NCBI RefSeq assembly: GCF_022829405.1
Contig: NZ_JAKSXW010000118.1
Span: 124,001-188,000 of the forward strand
DNA length: 64,000 nt
Direction of reading: 5' to 3'
Source of the DNA: Methylobacterium sp. J-076
GTDB lineage: Bacteria > Pseudomonadota > Alphaproteobacteria > Rhizobiales > Beijerinckiaceae
The notes beneath the pieces were generated by a model. The model was not told where the DNA came from. It searched no databases and worked only from the letters and a program-made list of their open reading frames with translations. Shown here in pieces: positions 17,394-26,801 of the stretch (position 1 is its first letter; each line of letters begins with the position of its first letter). A program made the translations under genes and the position numbers.

Positions 17394-17509
17394 CCGTCTC
17401 CCACGCCAAGAATCACCGCCTAGGTCGGGCGCTGGACAGGGCCGGCAAGCCTGTGCGACGCGAAAGGCCTGCGATCCCGCGGGGGATCGGCCGGGAGGAG
17501 CGAGTGGAC

Positions 17510-18409
17510 ATGGCCGAAGCCGGTGCCCCGAAGCACGTCCGCGCGGGCGTCCTCGACATCGCCTACTGGGAGACGGGGCCGACGGACGGGCCGCCCGCGA
17601 TCCTGCTCCACGGCTTCCCCTACGACGTCCACGCCTGCCTGCCCGCGGCGGAACGGCTCGCCGCGGACGGCGTGCGCTGCCTCGTGCCGTCCCTGCGCGG
17701 CTACGGGCCGACCCGCTTCCTCGACCCCGCCACGCCCCGCTCCGGCGAGCAGGCGGCCCTCGGCGCCGACCTCCTCGCCTTCCTCGACGCCCTCGGGATC
17801 GGGCAGGCGGTGCTCGCCGGCTACGATTGGGGCGGTCGCGCGGCCTGCGTGGTCGCGGCCCTGTGGCCCGAGCGGGCGCGGGGGCTGGTCTCCTGCGGCA
17901 GCGGATACAACCTGCACGACGTGGCCCGGTCCCAGCGCCCGGCCGCGCCCGAGGCCGAATGCCGGCTCTGGTACCAATATTACTTCCACACGGAGCGCGG
18001 CCGCGCGGGGCTGACGGAGAACCGGGCCGGGATCGCCGGGCTGCTCTGGCGGCAATGGTCGCCGCACTGGGAGTTCGACGCGGCGACGCTCGCCCGCACC
18101 GCCGCCTCCTTCGACAACCCGGACTTCGTGGAGGTGGTGATCCACTCCTACCGGGTCCGCTACGGGGTGGTGCCCGGCGATCCCGCCTATGCGGCGATCG
18201 AGGAGCGCCTGGCCGCGCAGCCGCGGATCGGCGTGCCGACCATCGTCCTCGAAGGCAGCGACGGCGGCGTGTTCCCGCCGACCTCCGACGACGGCGATGC
18301 CGGGCGCTTCAGCGGCCCCTACCGCTACCGCCGCGTGCCGCGCGTCGGCCACAACGTCCCCCAGGAGGCGCCGGAGGCGTTCGCGGAGGCGGTGCGGCGC
18401 CTGATCTGA
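17510..18409 (+). CDS. Alpha/beta hydrolase, epoxide-hydrolase-like
   Basis: This 299-residue alpha/beta hydrolase has oxyanion motif LLHGFPYDVHA (about residue 30). The nucleophile elbow GYDWGG (about residue 105) places Asp where esterases have Ser, as in epoxide hydrolases and haloalkane dehalogenases. A Trp/Tyr-rich cap (LWYQYYFHTERG) lies in the middle, and the late VPRVGHNVPQEAPE holds the catalytic His. ATG at 17510 follows GGGAGGAG at good spacing, so the longer frame upstream is rejected. Substrate unknown. Confidence 0.82.
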   Translation: MAEAGAPKHVRAGVLDIAYWETGPTDGPPAILLHGFPYDVHACLPAAERLAADGVRCLVPSLRGYGPTRFLDPATPRSGEQAALGADLLAFLDALGIGQAVLAGYDWGGRAACVVAALWPERARGLVSCGSGYNLHDVARSQRPAAPEAECRLWYQYYFHTERGRAGLTENRAGIAGLLWRQWSPHWEFDAATLARTAASFDNPDFVEVVIHSYRVRYGVVPGDPAYAAIEERLAAQPRIGVPTIVLEGSDGGVFPPTSDDGDAGRFSGPYRYRRVPRVGHNVPQEAPEAFAEAVRRLI

Positions 18410-18502
18410 ACGGGGCTCCGCGGCGCGACGAGGTACGGGCGACACCGGGGGCGCCCGTCGCCCCCGCCCCGCTCGGCGCGCCCCTCGCCGGGGGCGACCG
18501 CC

Positions 18503-19861
18503 TCAGCCGGCCGTCCGCGGCAGGGTGAGCGTGAAGCAGGCGCCACCCAGGCGCCCGGGGCAGACGGCGATGGTGCCGCCATGGGCCTCGGCGATCTGCC
18601 GGGCGATGGCGAGGCCGAGGCCGCTGCCGCCCGTGCGGCGGTTGCGGGACCCCTCGATCCGGTAGAACGGGCTGAAGATCGCCGCCGCCTCGGCGGTGCC
18701 GACCCCGGGGCCGTCATCCTCCACCCTGAGGCTGCACGTCCCGGCCCCCGCCTCCACGGCGAGCTCGACCCGGCCGCGGCCGAACTTCACCGCGTTGTCC
18801 AACAGGTTGGCGATCACCCGGCGCAGGGCCACCGCATCCCCCGGCACGCTCGCCTCGGCCACCTCCTCCCCCACCAGGGTGACGGGCTGGCCCAGGGCCG
18901 AGCGCTCCGCCGCCTCCACCGCCGCGAGGTCGGCGAGGTCGACCCGCCCCCGGATCTGCGAGACGGTGGTGCCGCGGGCGAAGGCGAGGGAGGTCTCGAT
19001 CAGGTCGGTCATCCCGTCGATGTCGGCGGCCATGCGGGCGCGGCCCTGCGCGTCCGGCCAGGATTCGGCGCGCAGGCGCAGCCGCGTCAGGTAGGTCTTG
19101 AGGTCGTGCGAGATGGCGCCGATCAGGAACGAGCGTTCCTGCAGCAGGGCCGCCACACGCTCCTGCATGGCATGGACCGACCGGGCGAGGCGCTGGACGT
19201 CCGGCGCCCCCGAGACCGGGACGGGGCCCTGGGGGGGCGAACCGTCGAAGGCCTCGGCCGTCGCGCTCAGCCGGCGCAGGGGCCGCATCTCCCGCTGCGC
19301 CCCGAGGAGGGCGAGCCCCGCCACGGCGATGCCGAGGATGCCGATCCACAGGCCCGGGGCCAGCCCGAACAGCTGCAGGGTGATGGGCCGCGGCGTGTCC
19401 AGCTCGTCGAGGACGAGGACGTGGCCGTCCGCGAGGCGGGCGACGATCCGCACGGGGCGCCACCCCGTGCCCGCGCTCTCCCCGTCGGCATAGGCGCGCA
19501 GACCGTCGTCGCGTCCCGGATCCGCCCGCGGCATCACCTCCGAGAAGGCACGCAGCATCGCCTCCGCCCGGGGCATCCGCCGCATCCCGGCCTCCTCCGG
19601 GGGCACGGCGTCCTGGATCGTCGCCCTCAGGCGGATGCCGCTCACCGCGCGCAGGATGGTGGGCCGCAGGTCCGGCCCGGTGCGGGTCACGAGGTCGATC
19701 ACCCCCGCCGCCTGCTCCAGCCGGGGATAGGGTGCGGCCTGCGTGGCGTGGACGTTCGTGCGCTCGATCCGCCCGATGGTGACGGCGGCGACGATCACCG
19801 CGCCGAGGGCGGCCATGAGGATCAGCATGATCCGGCCGAGGAGGCCGATGCGGCTCAGCAT
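18503..19861 (-). CDS. Sensor histidine kinase (OmpR-system partner)
   Basis: This 452-residue membrane kinase has a first helix at about 10-30, a periplasmic sensor of about 130 residues and a second helix at about 165-187. A HAMP-like linker follows, then the phosphoacceptor His252 in AISHDLKTYLTRL. Its ATPase boxes are intact (NLLDNAVKFG, DDGPGV, GGSGLGLAI). The signal is unknown. The response regulator gene ends 4 bp upstream, so both are one transcript. The sequence SHDLKTYLTRLRLRAE is typical of EnvZ-like kinases. Confidence 0.88.
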   Translation of the reverse strand: MLSRIGLLGRIMLILMAALGAVIVAAVTIGRIERTNVHATQAAPYPRLEQAAGVIDLVTRTGPDLRPTILRAVSGIRLRATIQDAVPPEEAGMRRMPRAEAMLRAFSEVMPRADPGRDDGLRAYADGESAGTGWRPVRIVARLADGHVLVLDELDTPRPITLQLFGLAPGLWIGILGIAVAGLALLGAQREMRPLRRLSATAEAFDGSPPQGPVPVSGAPDVQRLARSVHAMQERVAALLQERSFLIGAISHDLKTYLTRLRLRAESWPDAQGRARMAADIDGMTDLIETSLAFARGTTVSQIRGRVDLADLAAVEAAERSALGQPVTLVGEEVAEASVPGDAVALRRVIANLLDNAVKFGRGRVELAVEAGAGTCSLRVEDDGPGVGTAEAAAIFSPFYRIEGSRNRRTGGSGLGLAIARQIAEAHGGTIAVCPGRLGGACFTLTLPRTAG

Positions 19862-19865
19862 CGGA

Positions 19866-20603
19866 TCAGGCCGGGCGGACGGGGGCGGCCAGGATGTAGC
19901 CGGCGTTGCGCACCGTCTTGATGAGCGCGGAGGCGCCGCTGCCGCCCTCGTCCAGGCGCTTGCGCAGGCGGCTGACCTGAACGTCGATGGTCCGGTCGAA
20001 GACGTCGGCGACGCGCCCCCGCGTCCAGTCGAGGAGCTGGTCGCGGGAGAGGACCCGCTGCGGCCGCGTGACGAAGCACATCAGCAGGTCGAACTCGGCG
20101 CTGGTCAGGCTGACCTCCCGCGCCCCCGCGCCCTCCGCCGCGGCGTGGACCGAGCGGGCCGCCGGATCGACCACGAGGTCGGCCACCCGCAGGCGCTCCT
20201 GCGGCGTCGCTTCCTCGGGGGAGCCCCCACCCCTAGTCCGCCGCAGCACCGCCCGGATCCGGGCCAGCAGCACCCGCGGGTTGAACGGCTTCGACACGTA
20301 GTCGTCCGCCCCCATCTCCAGGCCGAGCACCCGGTCGATGTCCTCGTCCTTGGCGGTCAGCATCACGATGGGCGGGCCACCGCTCTCGCGCAGGCGGCGG
20401 CAGATCGACAGGCCGTCCTCCCCCGGCAGCATCCAGTCGAGCACGATCAGGTCCGGCGCCGGCCCCTGCGCGAGCCGCCGGTCCAGGGCGGCGCCCCCGT
20501 CGAGGCTCTCGACGCGGAAACCCTCCCCCTCCAGAAATCCGCCGAGCAGCGCCCGGATCTCGGGATCGTCCTCGACGATGGCGAGCGTGATGCCCTCGTT
20601 CAT
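19866..20603 (-). CDS. OmpR-family response regulator
   Basis: This 245-residue DNA-binding regulator has a receiver domain (about 5-120) with acidic pair EDD near residue 11, phospho-Asp56 in VLDWMLPGEDG and the conserved Lys in YVSKPFNP. It also has a C-terminal winged helix (about 145-240) with the recognition helix around RTIDVQVSRLRKRLDE. First gene of the pair with the kinase 4 bp downstream. Divergent from malyl-CoA lyase across 146 bp, which is a possible but unproven target. Confidence 0.9.
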   Translation of the reverse strand: MNEGITLAIVEDDPEIRALLGGFLEGEGFRVESLDGGAALDRRLAQGPAPDLIVLDWMLPGEDGLSICRRLRESGGPPIVMLTAKDEDIDRVLGLEMGADDYVSKPFNPRVLLARIRAVLRRTRGGGSPEEATPQERLRVADLVVDPAARSVHAAAEGAGAREVSLTSAEFDLLMCFVTRPQRVLSRDQLLDWTRGRVADVFDRTIDVQVSRLRKRLDEGGSGASALIKTVRNAGYILAAPVRPA

Positions 20604-20749
20604 GGGCGGGAGAATAGGCCCCCCCGGCCCGACCGCAACGGTGGAAGGGCCGAGGACACAAAACGTTACAGGACGAAAGCACGCCTTTACCTGAACGGCC
20701 CGAGTGCCATAACGCCAGGACGAGGAACGCCAGAGCCGAAGGCCAGCCG

Positions 20750-21799
20750 ATGAAATTGCCCCGCCGCTTCTTCCAGCCCCTCGCCACCGGCGCGCCGGCC
20801 CCCTTCCGGGACCTGCCGGTGAAGCTGGAGCGGATGATCCACTTCGTGCCGCCCCACAACGACAAGGTCCGCGCTCGGGTGCCGGAACTCGCCGGCACCG
20901 TCGATGTGGTGCTCGGCAACCTCGAGGACGCGGTGCCCGCCGACCAGAAGGAGGCCGCGCGCAAGGGCTTCGTGGCCATGGCCCAGGCCACGGACTTCGC
21001 CGCCACCGGCACGGGCCTCTGGACCCGGATCAACGCCCTGAATTCCCCGTGGATTCTGGACGACCTGTTCACCATCGTGGCGGAGGTCGGCGACAAGCTC
21101 GACGTCGTGATGGTGCCCAAGGTCGAGGGGCCGTGGGACATCCACTACATCGACCAGCTTCTCGCCCAGCTCGAGGCGCGGCACGGGGTGACGAAGCCGA
21201 TCCTCGTCCACGCCATCCTCGAGACCGCCGAGGGCGTCGCCAACGTCGATGCCATCGCCTGCGCCTCGCCGCGGATGCACGGCATGAGCCTCGGCCCGGC
21301 CGACCTCGCGGCCTCGCGGGGCATGAAGACCACCCGTGTCGGCGGCGGCCATCCGGATTACCGGGTCATCGCCGACCCGGCCGGCGACGCACCCCGCGCC
21401 AGCGCCCAACAGGACCTGTGGCACTACACCATCGCCCGCATGGTCGATGCCTGCATGGCGAACGGCATCAAGGCCTTCTACGGCCCGTTCGGCGACTTCT
21501 CCGATCTGGCGGCCTGCGAGGTGCAGTTCCGCAACGCCTTCCTGATGGGCTGCGCCGGGGCCTGGACGCTGCATCCGAGCCAGGTGGCGCTGGCCAAGAA
21601 GGTCTTCGCCCCCGATCCCGCCGAGGTCTCCTTCGCGGCCCGCATCGTCGCCGCCATGCCCGACGGCACCGGTGCCGTGATGCTCGACGGCAAGATGCAG
21701 GACGACGCCACCTGGAAGCAGGCCAAGGTCATCGTCGACCTCGCCAAGCTCGTGGCCGCCAAGGACCCTGAGCTGGCGAAGGTCTACGACCTGGGCTGA
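20750..21799 (+). CDS. mcl: Malyl-CoA / beta-methylmalyl-CoA lyase, Chloroflexus type
   Basis: This 349-residue HpcH/citrate-lyase-beta-family enzyme should cleave L-malyl-CoA (and probably beta-methylmalyl- or citramalyl-CoA) to acetyl- or propionyl-CoA plus glyoxylate or pyruvate. It is strikingly like the Chloroflexus 3-hydroxypropionate-cycle lyase as I remember it. Shared segments include [56 protein letters not shown] and [15 protein letters not shown]. It clearly differs from the shorter serine-cycle MclA type. Metal and CoA residues (Arg, Glu, Asp in these motifs) are present. No pathway partner is adjacent. Confidence 0.85.
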   Translation: MKLPRRFFQPLATGAPAPFRDLPVKLERMIHFVPPHNDKVRARVPELAGTVDVVLGNLEDAVPADQKEAARKGFVAMAQATDFAATGTGLWTRINALNSPWILDDLFTIVAEVGDKLDVVMVPKVEGPWDIHYIDQLLAQLEARHGVTKPILVHAILETAEGVANVDAIACASPRMHGMSLGPADLAASRGMKTTRVGGGHPDYRVIADPAGDAPRASAQQDLWHYTIARMVDACMANGIKAFYGPFGDFSDLAACEVQFRNAFLMGCAGAWTLHPSQVALAKKVFAPDPAEVSFAARIVAAMPDGTGAVMLDGKMQDDATWKQAKVIVDLAKLVAAKDPELAKVYDLG

Positions 21800-21816
21800 G
21801 GCGGGGCCGCCAGCAT

Positions 21817-22007
21817 CCCCTCTCCCTGCTGGCGGGGAGAGGGCTGCGACGACCCTGTCGTCGTCGCAGCGAGGCGGCAGCCGATGGTGAGGGGGGCGCC
21901 GGATGAGCCTCTTGCGGGGAGCCCCCTCACCGTCGCTCCGGCTTCGCCTCCGCTTCCCGTTTGCACGACGAGGTGCAAACGGGCCTCTCCCCGCAGGCGG
22001 GGAGAGG
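21817..22007. repeat. Cluster of intergenic palindromes
   Basis: Three perfect hairpins sit between convergent genes. CCCCTCTCCC at 21817-21826 pairs with 21834-21843. GTTTGCAC at 21959-21966 pairs with 21973-21980. CCTCTCCCCGC at 21984-21994 pairs with 21997-22007. The first and last arms are related, so the whole is one composite repeat, probably also terminating both flanking genes. Confidence 0.6.
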
Positions 22008-22034
22008 GGAGCCCGCACCCCGGAGCACCCTCTT

Positions 22035-22952
22035 TCACACCGTCTCGGTGCCCCACAGCCACGCCGCCCCGCGCACGCCGGAATCGTCGCCGTGCAGGCT
22101 GGCGCGGACGGGGGTGTCGAACGCGTCGGAGAAGATGTGCGGGCGCATGGCGTCCGGCAGGCCGGCGATCAGCTCGGGGATGCGCGAGAGCCCGCCCCCG
22201 ACCACGATCACGTCCGGATCGAGGACGTTCACCACCTGCGCCGCCGCGCGGCCGAGGCGGTCGAGATGAAGCGCCAGGGTCTCCCGCGCCGCCGCGTCGC
22301 CGCCGCGTGCGGCCGTCACCACGGCCTCGGCGGTCGGCGTGCCGCCGTGGCGCCGGGCGTGGTCGGCGGCGAGCGAGGGGCCCGAGACCCAGGTCTCGAC
22401 GCAGCCCCGCCGGCCGCAATAGCAGGCCGGGCCCGGCCGCTCGTCGTCGCCTGGGCCGGGCAGCGGGCCGTGGCCCCATTCCCCGGCGATGCCGTTGCGG
22501 CCGGCATGGAGCCGCCCCTCGATGGCGAGGCCGGAGCCGACGCCCGTGCCGAGGATGATAGCCCAGACCACCCGGGCCCCCGCCCCCGCCCCGTCCGTCG
22601 CCTCGGAGACGGCGAGGCAGTCGGCATCGTTGGCGATCCGCACCGGGCGGCCGAGCCGCGCGGCGAGGTCGGCCCCGAACGGGCGGCCGTTCAGCCAGTG
22701 GGAGTTGGCGTTGCGCACGAGGCCGGTGGCGGGCGACAGGCTGCCCGGCATGCCGATGCCGACGCTGCACCCGCGCCCCGCCTGCCCCTCCAGGCGCAGG
22801 ACGAGGTCGGCCACGGCCCCGAGGGTGGCGCCGTAATCGCCCCGCGGGGCCGGCACGCGGGCCTCGGCGAGGCGACGTCCGCCGTGGTCGAGGACGACCC
22901 CGGCGATCTTCGTGCCGCCGAGGTCGATGCCGAGCCGGGCCTCCGGACGCAT
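22035..22952 (-). CDS. ROK family sugar kinase
   Basis: This 305-residue cytoplasmic kinase phosphorylates a hexose or related sugar with ATP. The ATP motif GIDLGGTKIAG is near residue 8. The catalytic stretch NDADC lies near residue 110, the second phosphate motif is GTGVGSGLAI, and the ROK zinc motif CYCGRRGCVETWVSG is intact around residues 184-200. Start ATG at 22952 shares one base with the dctA stop (TGATG), so it is translationally coupled to dctA. This is an unusual partner. Substrate (glucose, fructose or N-acetyl sugar) cannot be settled. Confidence 0.87.
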   Translation of the reverse strand: MRPEARLGIDLGGTKIAGVVLDHGGRRLAEARVPAPRGDYGATLGAVADLVLRLEGQAGRGCSVGIGMPGSLSPATGLVRNANSHWLNGRPFGADLAARLGRPVRIANDADCLAVSEATDGAGAGARVVWAIILGTGVGSGLAIEGRLHAGRNGIAGEWGHGPLPGPGDDERPGPACYCGRRGCVETWVSGPSLAADHARRHGGTPTAEAVVTAARGGDAAARETLALHLDRLGRAAAQVVNVLDPDVIVVGGGLSRIPELIAGLPDAMRPHIFSDAFDTPVRASLHGDDSGVRGAAWLWGTETV

Positions 22953-24331
22953 CACTCGGCCGCGGCGACCTTGGGATCGGTGCGCATCGGGGCGGGGGTG
23001 TTGTCCGTCACCGCGGTGCCGATGGCGATCGGGTTGGCCATCACCTCGTTGAGCTTGTCGCGGTCCAGCTCGCCCTCCCACCGGGCGACGACCACGCAGG
23101 CGACGCCGTTGCCCACGAGGTTGGTGAGCGCCCGGCACTCGGACATGAACTTGTCGATGCCGAGCACCAGGGTCATCGCGGCGACCGGGACCGGGTTGTT
23201 CGGGATGGCCGAAAGGGTCGCCGCCAGGGTGATGAAGCCCGCCCCCGTGACGCCCGAGGCGCCCTTCGAGGTCAGCATCGCCACGAGGATGATCGTCGCG
23301 TACTGGCCGATCGACAGGTCCGCCCCCACCGCCTGCGCGAGGAAGAGGGTGGTGAGCGTCATGTAGATGTTGGTGCCGTCGAGGTTGAACGAGTACCCGG
23401 TCGGCACCACGAGGCCGACGACCGAGTCCGATGCGCCGAGGCGGCGCATCTTGGTCATCATGTGCGGCAGCACCGTCTCGGAGGAGGAGGTGCCGAGCAC
23501 GATCAGGAGCTCGTCCTTGATGAAGGCCAGGAACTTCAGGATCGAGAAGCCGGCCATCCGCGCGATGGTGCCGAGGACCACGAGCACGAAGAGCAGCGAG
23601 GTCAGGTAGAACGTCGCCACCAGCTGGCCGAGGTCGTAGACCTTCTGGATGCCGTACTCGCCGATGGTGAAGGCCATGGCGCCGAAGGCGCCGAGCGGCG
23701 CCAGCTTCACGATGATGCCGATGATGCGGAAGAAGATCTGCCCGGCGGTGTCGATGGCGCTGGCGACGCCGGCGGCCTTCTCGCCCAGGCCGGTGACGAC
23801 GCAGCCGGTCAGGATCGAGACGAGCAGCACCTGCAGCAGGTCGCCGGTGGCGAAGGCGTCGAAGAAGCTCTTCGGGATCAGCGCCATGATGTGGGCGACG
23901 GTGGAGTCCGCGGCGGCCTTGCTCGCGTAGGTCGCGACCTTGCTCGCATCGAGCTTCGACGGGTCGGCATGGAAGCCGGCGCCCGGCTGGATCACCTCAC
24001 CCACGAAGATGCCGATGAGCAGCGCGAGGGTGGACACGACCTCGAAGTAGACGAGCGCCTTGAGACCGACCCGGCCGACCTTCTTCAGGTCGCCGATCGA
24101 GGCGATGCCGTGGACGATGGTGCAGAAGATGATGGGCGCGATCATCATCTTGATGAGCGCGATGAACGCGTCGCCGAGCCATTTCAGCGACTTGCCGGTG
24201 GCCGGATCGTACCAGCCCAGCAGGATGCCGAGGGCGATCGCGATCAGCACCTGAATATAGAGCACCTTGTACCACGGCTCTTTCGGAGCGGTGACCGTGC
24301 CTCCCCCCGTCGCGTGGATCGCCTGGGCCAT
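22952..24331 (-). CDS. dctA: C4-dicarboxylate transporter DctA
   Basis: This 459-residue inner-membrane cation symporter takes up succinate, fumarate and malate. It opens [21 protein letters not shown] and has eight family helices. The conserved [13 protein letters not shown] serine-rich hairpin lies near residue 270. [17 protein letters not shown] and [17 protein letters not shown] follow, all diagnostic of DctA. No dctB/dctD genes are next to it, and I could not find a sigma-54 promoter in the 246-bp divergent gap upstream. Confidence 0.95.
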   Translation of the reverse strand: MAQAIHATGGGTVTAPKEPWYKVLYIQVLIAIALGILLGWYDPATGKSLKWLGDAFIALIKMMIAPIIFCTIVHGIASIGDLKKVGRVGLKALVYFEVVSTLALLIGIFVGEVIQPGAGFHADPSKLDASKVATYASKAAADSTVAHIMALIPKSFFDAFATGDLLQVLLVSILTGCVVTGLGEKAAGVASAIDTAGQIFFRIIGIIVKLAPLGAFGAMAFTIGEYGIQKVYDLGQLVATFYLTSLLFVLVVLGTIARMAGFSILKFLAFIKDELLIVLGTSSSETVLPHMMTKMRRLGASDSVVGLVVPTGYSFNLDGTNIYMTLTTLFLAQAVGADLSIGQYATIILVAMLTSKGASGVTGAGFITLAATLSAIPNNPVPVAAMTLVLGIDKFMSECRALTNLVGNGVACVVVARWEGELDRDKLNEVMANPIAIGTAVTDNTPAPMRTDPKVAAAE

Positions 24332-24577
24332 TGTCTCTACCTCTCGCGCGATCCTTCGCGCCTCCCCCGGGCCGGCACGCTATCCGGCTTTCCCGGGCTT
24401 CTCAACGCCGTCTCCGTAGTCCCACCCAAGTCCGGCATGACAAATTCCTGTCGATCCCGGACTTCCCACAGTCTTCACGGCCGCGCCGATCGGTCAGGTT
24501 GTATCCGGGCCGCGCGGAGCCGCGACCGCGCCGGATCGCGCCGCGGCGGCCCCAGCGACAGCCCCCGGTGACCGCCC

Positions 24578-25009
24578 TTGTCGAGGACATCCCATCTCCG
24601 CGCCGGCCTGCTCGGCGCCGCCCTGGCCTGCGCCCTGCCGGCCCTCCCCGCGACGGCGGGCGTCGTCGCCCGGATCGACCAGTCGCACCAGCGCATGCAG
24701 GTCTATGTCGATGGGATGCCGGCCTATGAATGGCCGGTCTCGACCGCCCGGCGGGGCTTCGTCACCCCGACCGGCGCCTACCGGGTCGGGCGCATGGCCA
24801 CGATGTGGCGCTCGCGCAAATATCACGGCTCGCCGATGCCGCACGCCATGTTCTTCCGCGGCGGCTATGCCATCCACGGGACCTATGCCACCGGCGCCCT
24901 CGGGCGGCGGGCGAGCCATGGCTGCATCCGCCTCTCGCCCGGCCATGCGGCGACGCTCTTCAGCCTCGCCCGGAATTACGGTGGGGCGGCGGTGGTCATC
25001 CGGAACTGA
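24578..25009 (+). CDS. L,D-transpeptidase (YkuD family)
   Basis: This 143-residue exported enzyme cross-links peptidoglycan or attaches proteins to it. After a signal peptide (cleavage near PATA-G, residue 27) the YkuD domain shows TPTGAYRVGR. The active-site motif IHGTYATGALGRRASHGCIRLS carries the catalytic His and Cys. An in-frame TGA at 24569-24571 closes the frame upstream, so the start is probably the TTG at 24578, with no strong ribosome site visible. Divergent from dctA. Confidence 0.82.
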   Translation: MSRTSHLRAGLLGAALACALPALPATAGVVARIDQSHQRMQVYVDGMPAYEWPVSTARRGFVTPTGAYRVGRMATMWRSRKYHGSPMPHAMFFRGGYAIHGTYATGALGRRASHGCIRLSPGHAATLFSLARNYGGAAVVIRN

Positions 25010-25055
25010 CGGTCCGGCGCGTCCCCGCGCCGGACCCGACCCGTTCGCCGGGCTC

Positions 25056-26039
25056 TCAGCCCTGGGTCTGGGTGCGGCGGGGGCGCACCGTCCAGCGCTC
25101 GAACACCGCGCCCGGATCCTCCTGCTTCTCGGCCTGGGCCGGGTTCTGGTGGATCGCCGCGCCGAGTGCCGCGGACAGGCTCTCGATCACGTCGTCGATC
25201 CGCGCGTCGCCGTGGACGGCCTCGGCCGGGGTCCCGACCGCGGCGGCGGGGGTCTGCTCGGCCCGATGCTCGGCATGGGGCGCGACCTCGCGCGGCTCCT
25301 CGGCCGGGCTGGGCTCGTGCCGCTCCGGCTCGGGCGCCGGGGCCTCCGCCACGGCGGGGGCCGGCGCGGGGGCGGGGGGCACGGGGGCGGGCGCGAGGAT
25401 CTCCGGCTCGGGGGCCGGGCGCGGGGCCTCGGGGAGCGGCGTGGTGGCGGTGGCCGGGCGGCGCAGGGCCCCCGCGAGGCCGTCCATGGCCTCGGTCGAG
25501 CGCGTGGGCGAGCCGTAGCGGCCGAAGCCGAAGCGCGGCTCGATCAGGTCGAGCACCGCGTCGAGGGCGGCGTTGCTCAGGGACATCTCGCCCACCGCCG
25601 GGACGCCCTGGATCGCGAGGGCGGCGCGATCGAAGGCGGGCTCGCTCGTCACCTCCCGGCCGAACCACGTGGGCGCGGGGAAGGCGGCGGCCTGGTCCTC
25701 GTCGTCGAAGGTGATGCTCGCCAGATCGAGGGCGCCGGGGGACACGTAACGGTCGATGACGATCTCCCGGCCGCCGGCGGCCAGGGTCGTGCGGTCGTAG
25801 GCGGCCTTGCCGGGGCAGACGTCGAGGAGGGCGTCACCGTGGGCGCGCGGCACGTCCGTGCGCTCCTCGACCCCGTTGTTCACGAGGACGAGCTGACAGG
25901 CCTGCCCGTCCACCCGGACGAAGGAGTTGCGGCCGCCCTGCGGGGCGAAATGGCCCTCGGTGATCCGGCTGCTCCCCCGCTCCTTGCGGATGAGGCGGAC
26001 GAGGGCCGGCGCGACGAGGAACCTGCGGATTGTGCTCAT
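25056..26039 (-). CDS. CYTH-like domain protein with lost active-site signature
   Basis: This 327-residue protein's first ~165 residues follow the CYTH/triphosphate-tunnel pattern: RRFLV start, ITEGHF (for I.QGYL), SFVRVDG, GVEERTDVP, GDALL, YDRTTL, IVIDRYV, FPAPTWFGREVTSEP. The N-terminal ExExK metal motif is absent (STIRR instead), and the later acidic and Lys positions are largely replaced, so catalysis is doubtful. Residues about 195-290 are Pro/Ala/Glu-rich and disordered-looking; the tail has a short helix. ATG at 26039 has GAGGAG eleven bases upstream; a GTG at 26051 is an alternative. Family assignment is by eye and moderate. Confidence 0.6.
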   Translation of the reverse strand: MSTIRRFLVAPALVRLIRKERGSSRITEGHFAPQGGRNSFVRVDGQACQLVLVNNGVEERTDVPRAHGDALLDVCPGKAAYDRTTLAAGGREIVIDRYVSPGALDLASITFDDEDQAAAFPAPTWFGREVTSEPAFDRAALAIQGVPAVGEMSLSNAALDAVLDLIEPRFGFGRYGSPTRSTEAMDGLAGALRRPATATTPLPEAPRPAPEPEILAPAPVPPAPAPAPAVAEAPAPEPERHEPSPAEEPREVAPHAEHRAEQTPAAAVGTPAEAVHGDARIDDVIESLSAALGAAIHQNPAQAEKQEDPGAVFERWTVRPRRTQTQG

Positions 26040-26349
26040 GGCTTGCTTCACTCCTCACGCCCGGTCCGGCGATACGCCTGGAAACGACCGATTGGTCCGG
26101 TCACCTTCGACGCACCGAGTTGAGGGCAAGTCGAGCGAACGGAAAGGTGGGTCTCGAACTTCACGCCGCGGCGGAGAACTCGGACCGGACTGTACCTCTC
26201 CGTCACTCACGATTGACGACAACCCCAGTGTGTAGAGCGACTACGCATAATGACGCCGAAATCAAGTCCGGAGGGCGGTGGCGGGCGGGGGGCGGGGCGG
26301 TCTTTCCCCATGATCCCCGCTCCGCGGGCCGGTTTGCCGGCCGGTCCCG
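26040..26349. other. Intergenic region without a recognised gene
   Basis: This region is less GC-rich than its surroundings. It should hold the promoter of the CYTH-like gene. A GGCCGG-TTTG-CCGGCC hairpin at 26327-26342 sits just beyond the msrB stop. I see no supported coding sequence or RNA gene. Confidence 0.4.
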
Positions 26350-26757
26350 TCAGGCCGGTTCGAAGGCCATGGCGGCGCCGTTCATGCAGTAGCGCAGGCC
26401 GGTCGGGGCCGGGCCGTCCTCGAAGACGTGGCCGAGATGCCCCTTGCAGCGGGCGCAGTGGACCTCCGTGCGGACCATGCCGAAGCTGCGGTCGCGGGTC
26501 GTCTCCACCGCCCCTTCGAGGGGGGCGAAGAAGCTCGGCCAGCCGGTGCCGGACTCGTACTTGGTGCCCTGCTCGAACAGGGGCTGGCCGCAGCCGGCGC
26601 AGGCGAAGGTGCCGGCCCGCTTCTCGGCCAGCAGGCAGGACGTGCCCGCCCGCTCGGTGCCGTGCTCGCGCAGCACCCGGTACTGGTCGGCGCTGAGGCG
26701 GGAGCGCCACTCGTCGTCGCTGAGGGCCTCGGGGGTGGCGGTGGTGCTGTCGGACAT
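26350..26757 (-). CDS. msrB: Peptide-methionine (R)-S-oxide reductase MsrB
   Basis: This 135-residue cytoplasmic enzyme repairs methionine-R-sulfoxide in proteins using thioredoxin. Zinc cysteines are C53/C56 (CAGC) and C101/C104 (CARC). The GTGWPSFF and GHLGHVF motifs are intact, and the catalytic Cys124 sits in RYCMNGAAM. ATG at 26757 gives the usual length. The frame stays open for another kilobase upstream, but this is GC-driven antisense of other genes. Confidence 0.95.
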   Translation of the reverse strand: MSDSTTATPEALSDDEWRSRLSADQYRVLREHGTERAGTSCLLAEKRAGTFACAGCGQPLFEQGTKYESGTGWPSFFAPLEGAVETTRDRSFGMVRTEVHCARCKGHLGHVFEDGPAPTGLRYCMNGAAMAFEPA

Positions 26758-26801
26758 GGGATTCTCCTTCCCCGCCCATATAGGGAGCGCCCCGTCCCGC
26801 G

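Noticed and set aside
24332..24577. Sigma-54 promoter expected before dctA
   Set aside because: I searched for the TGGCAC-N5-TTGC pattern on the minus strand and did not find a convincing match.
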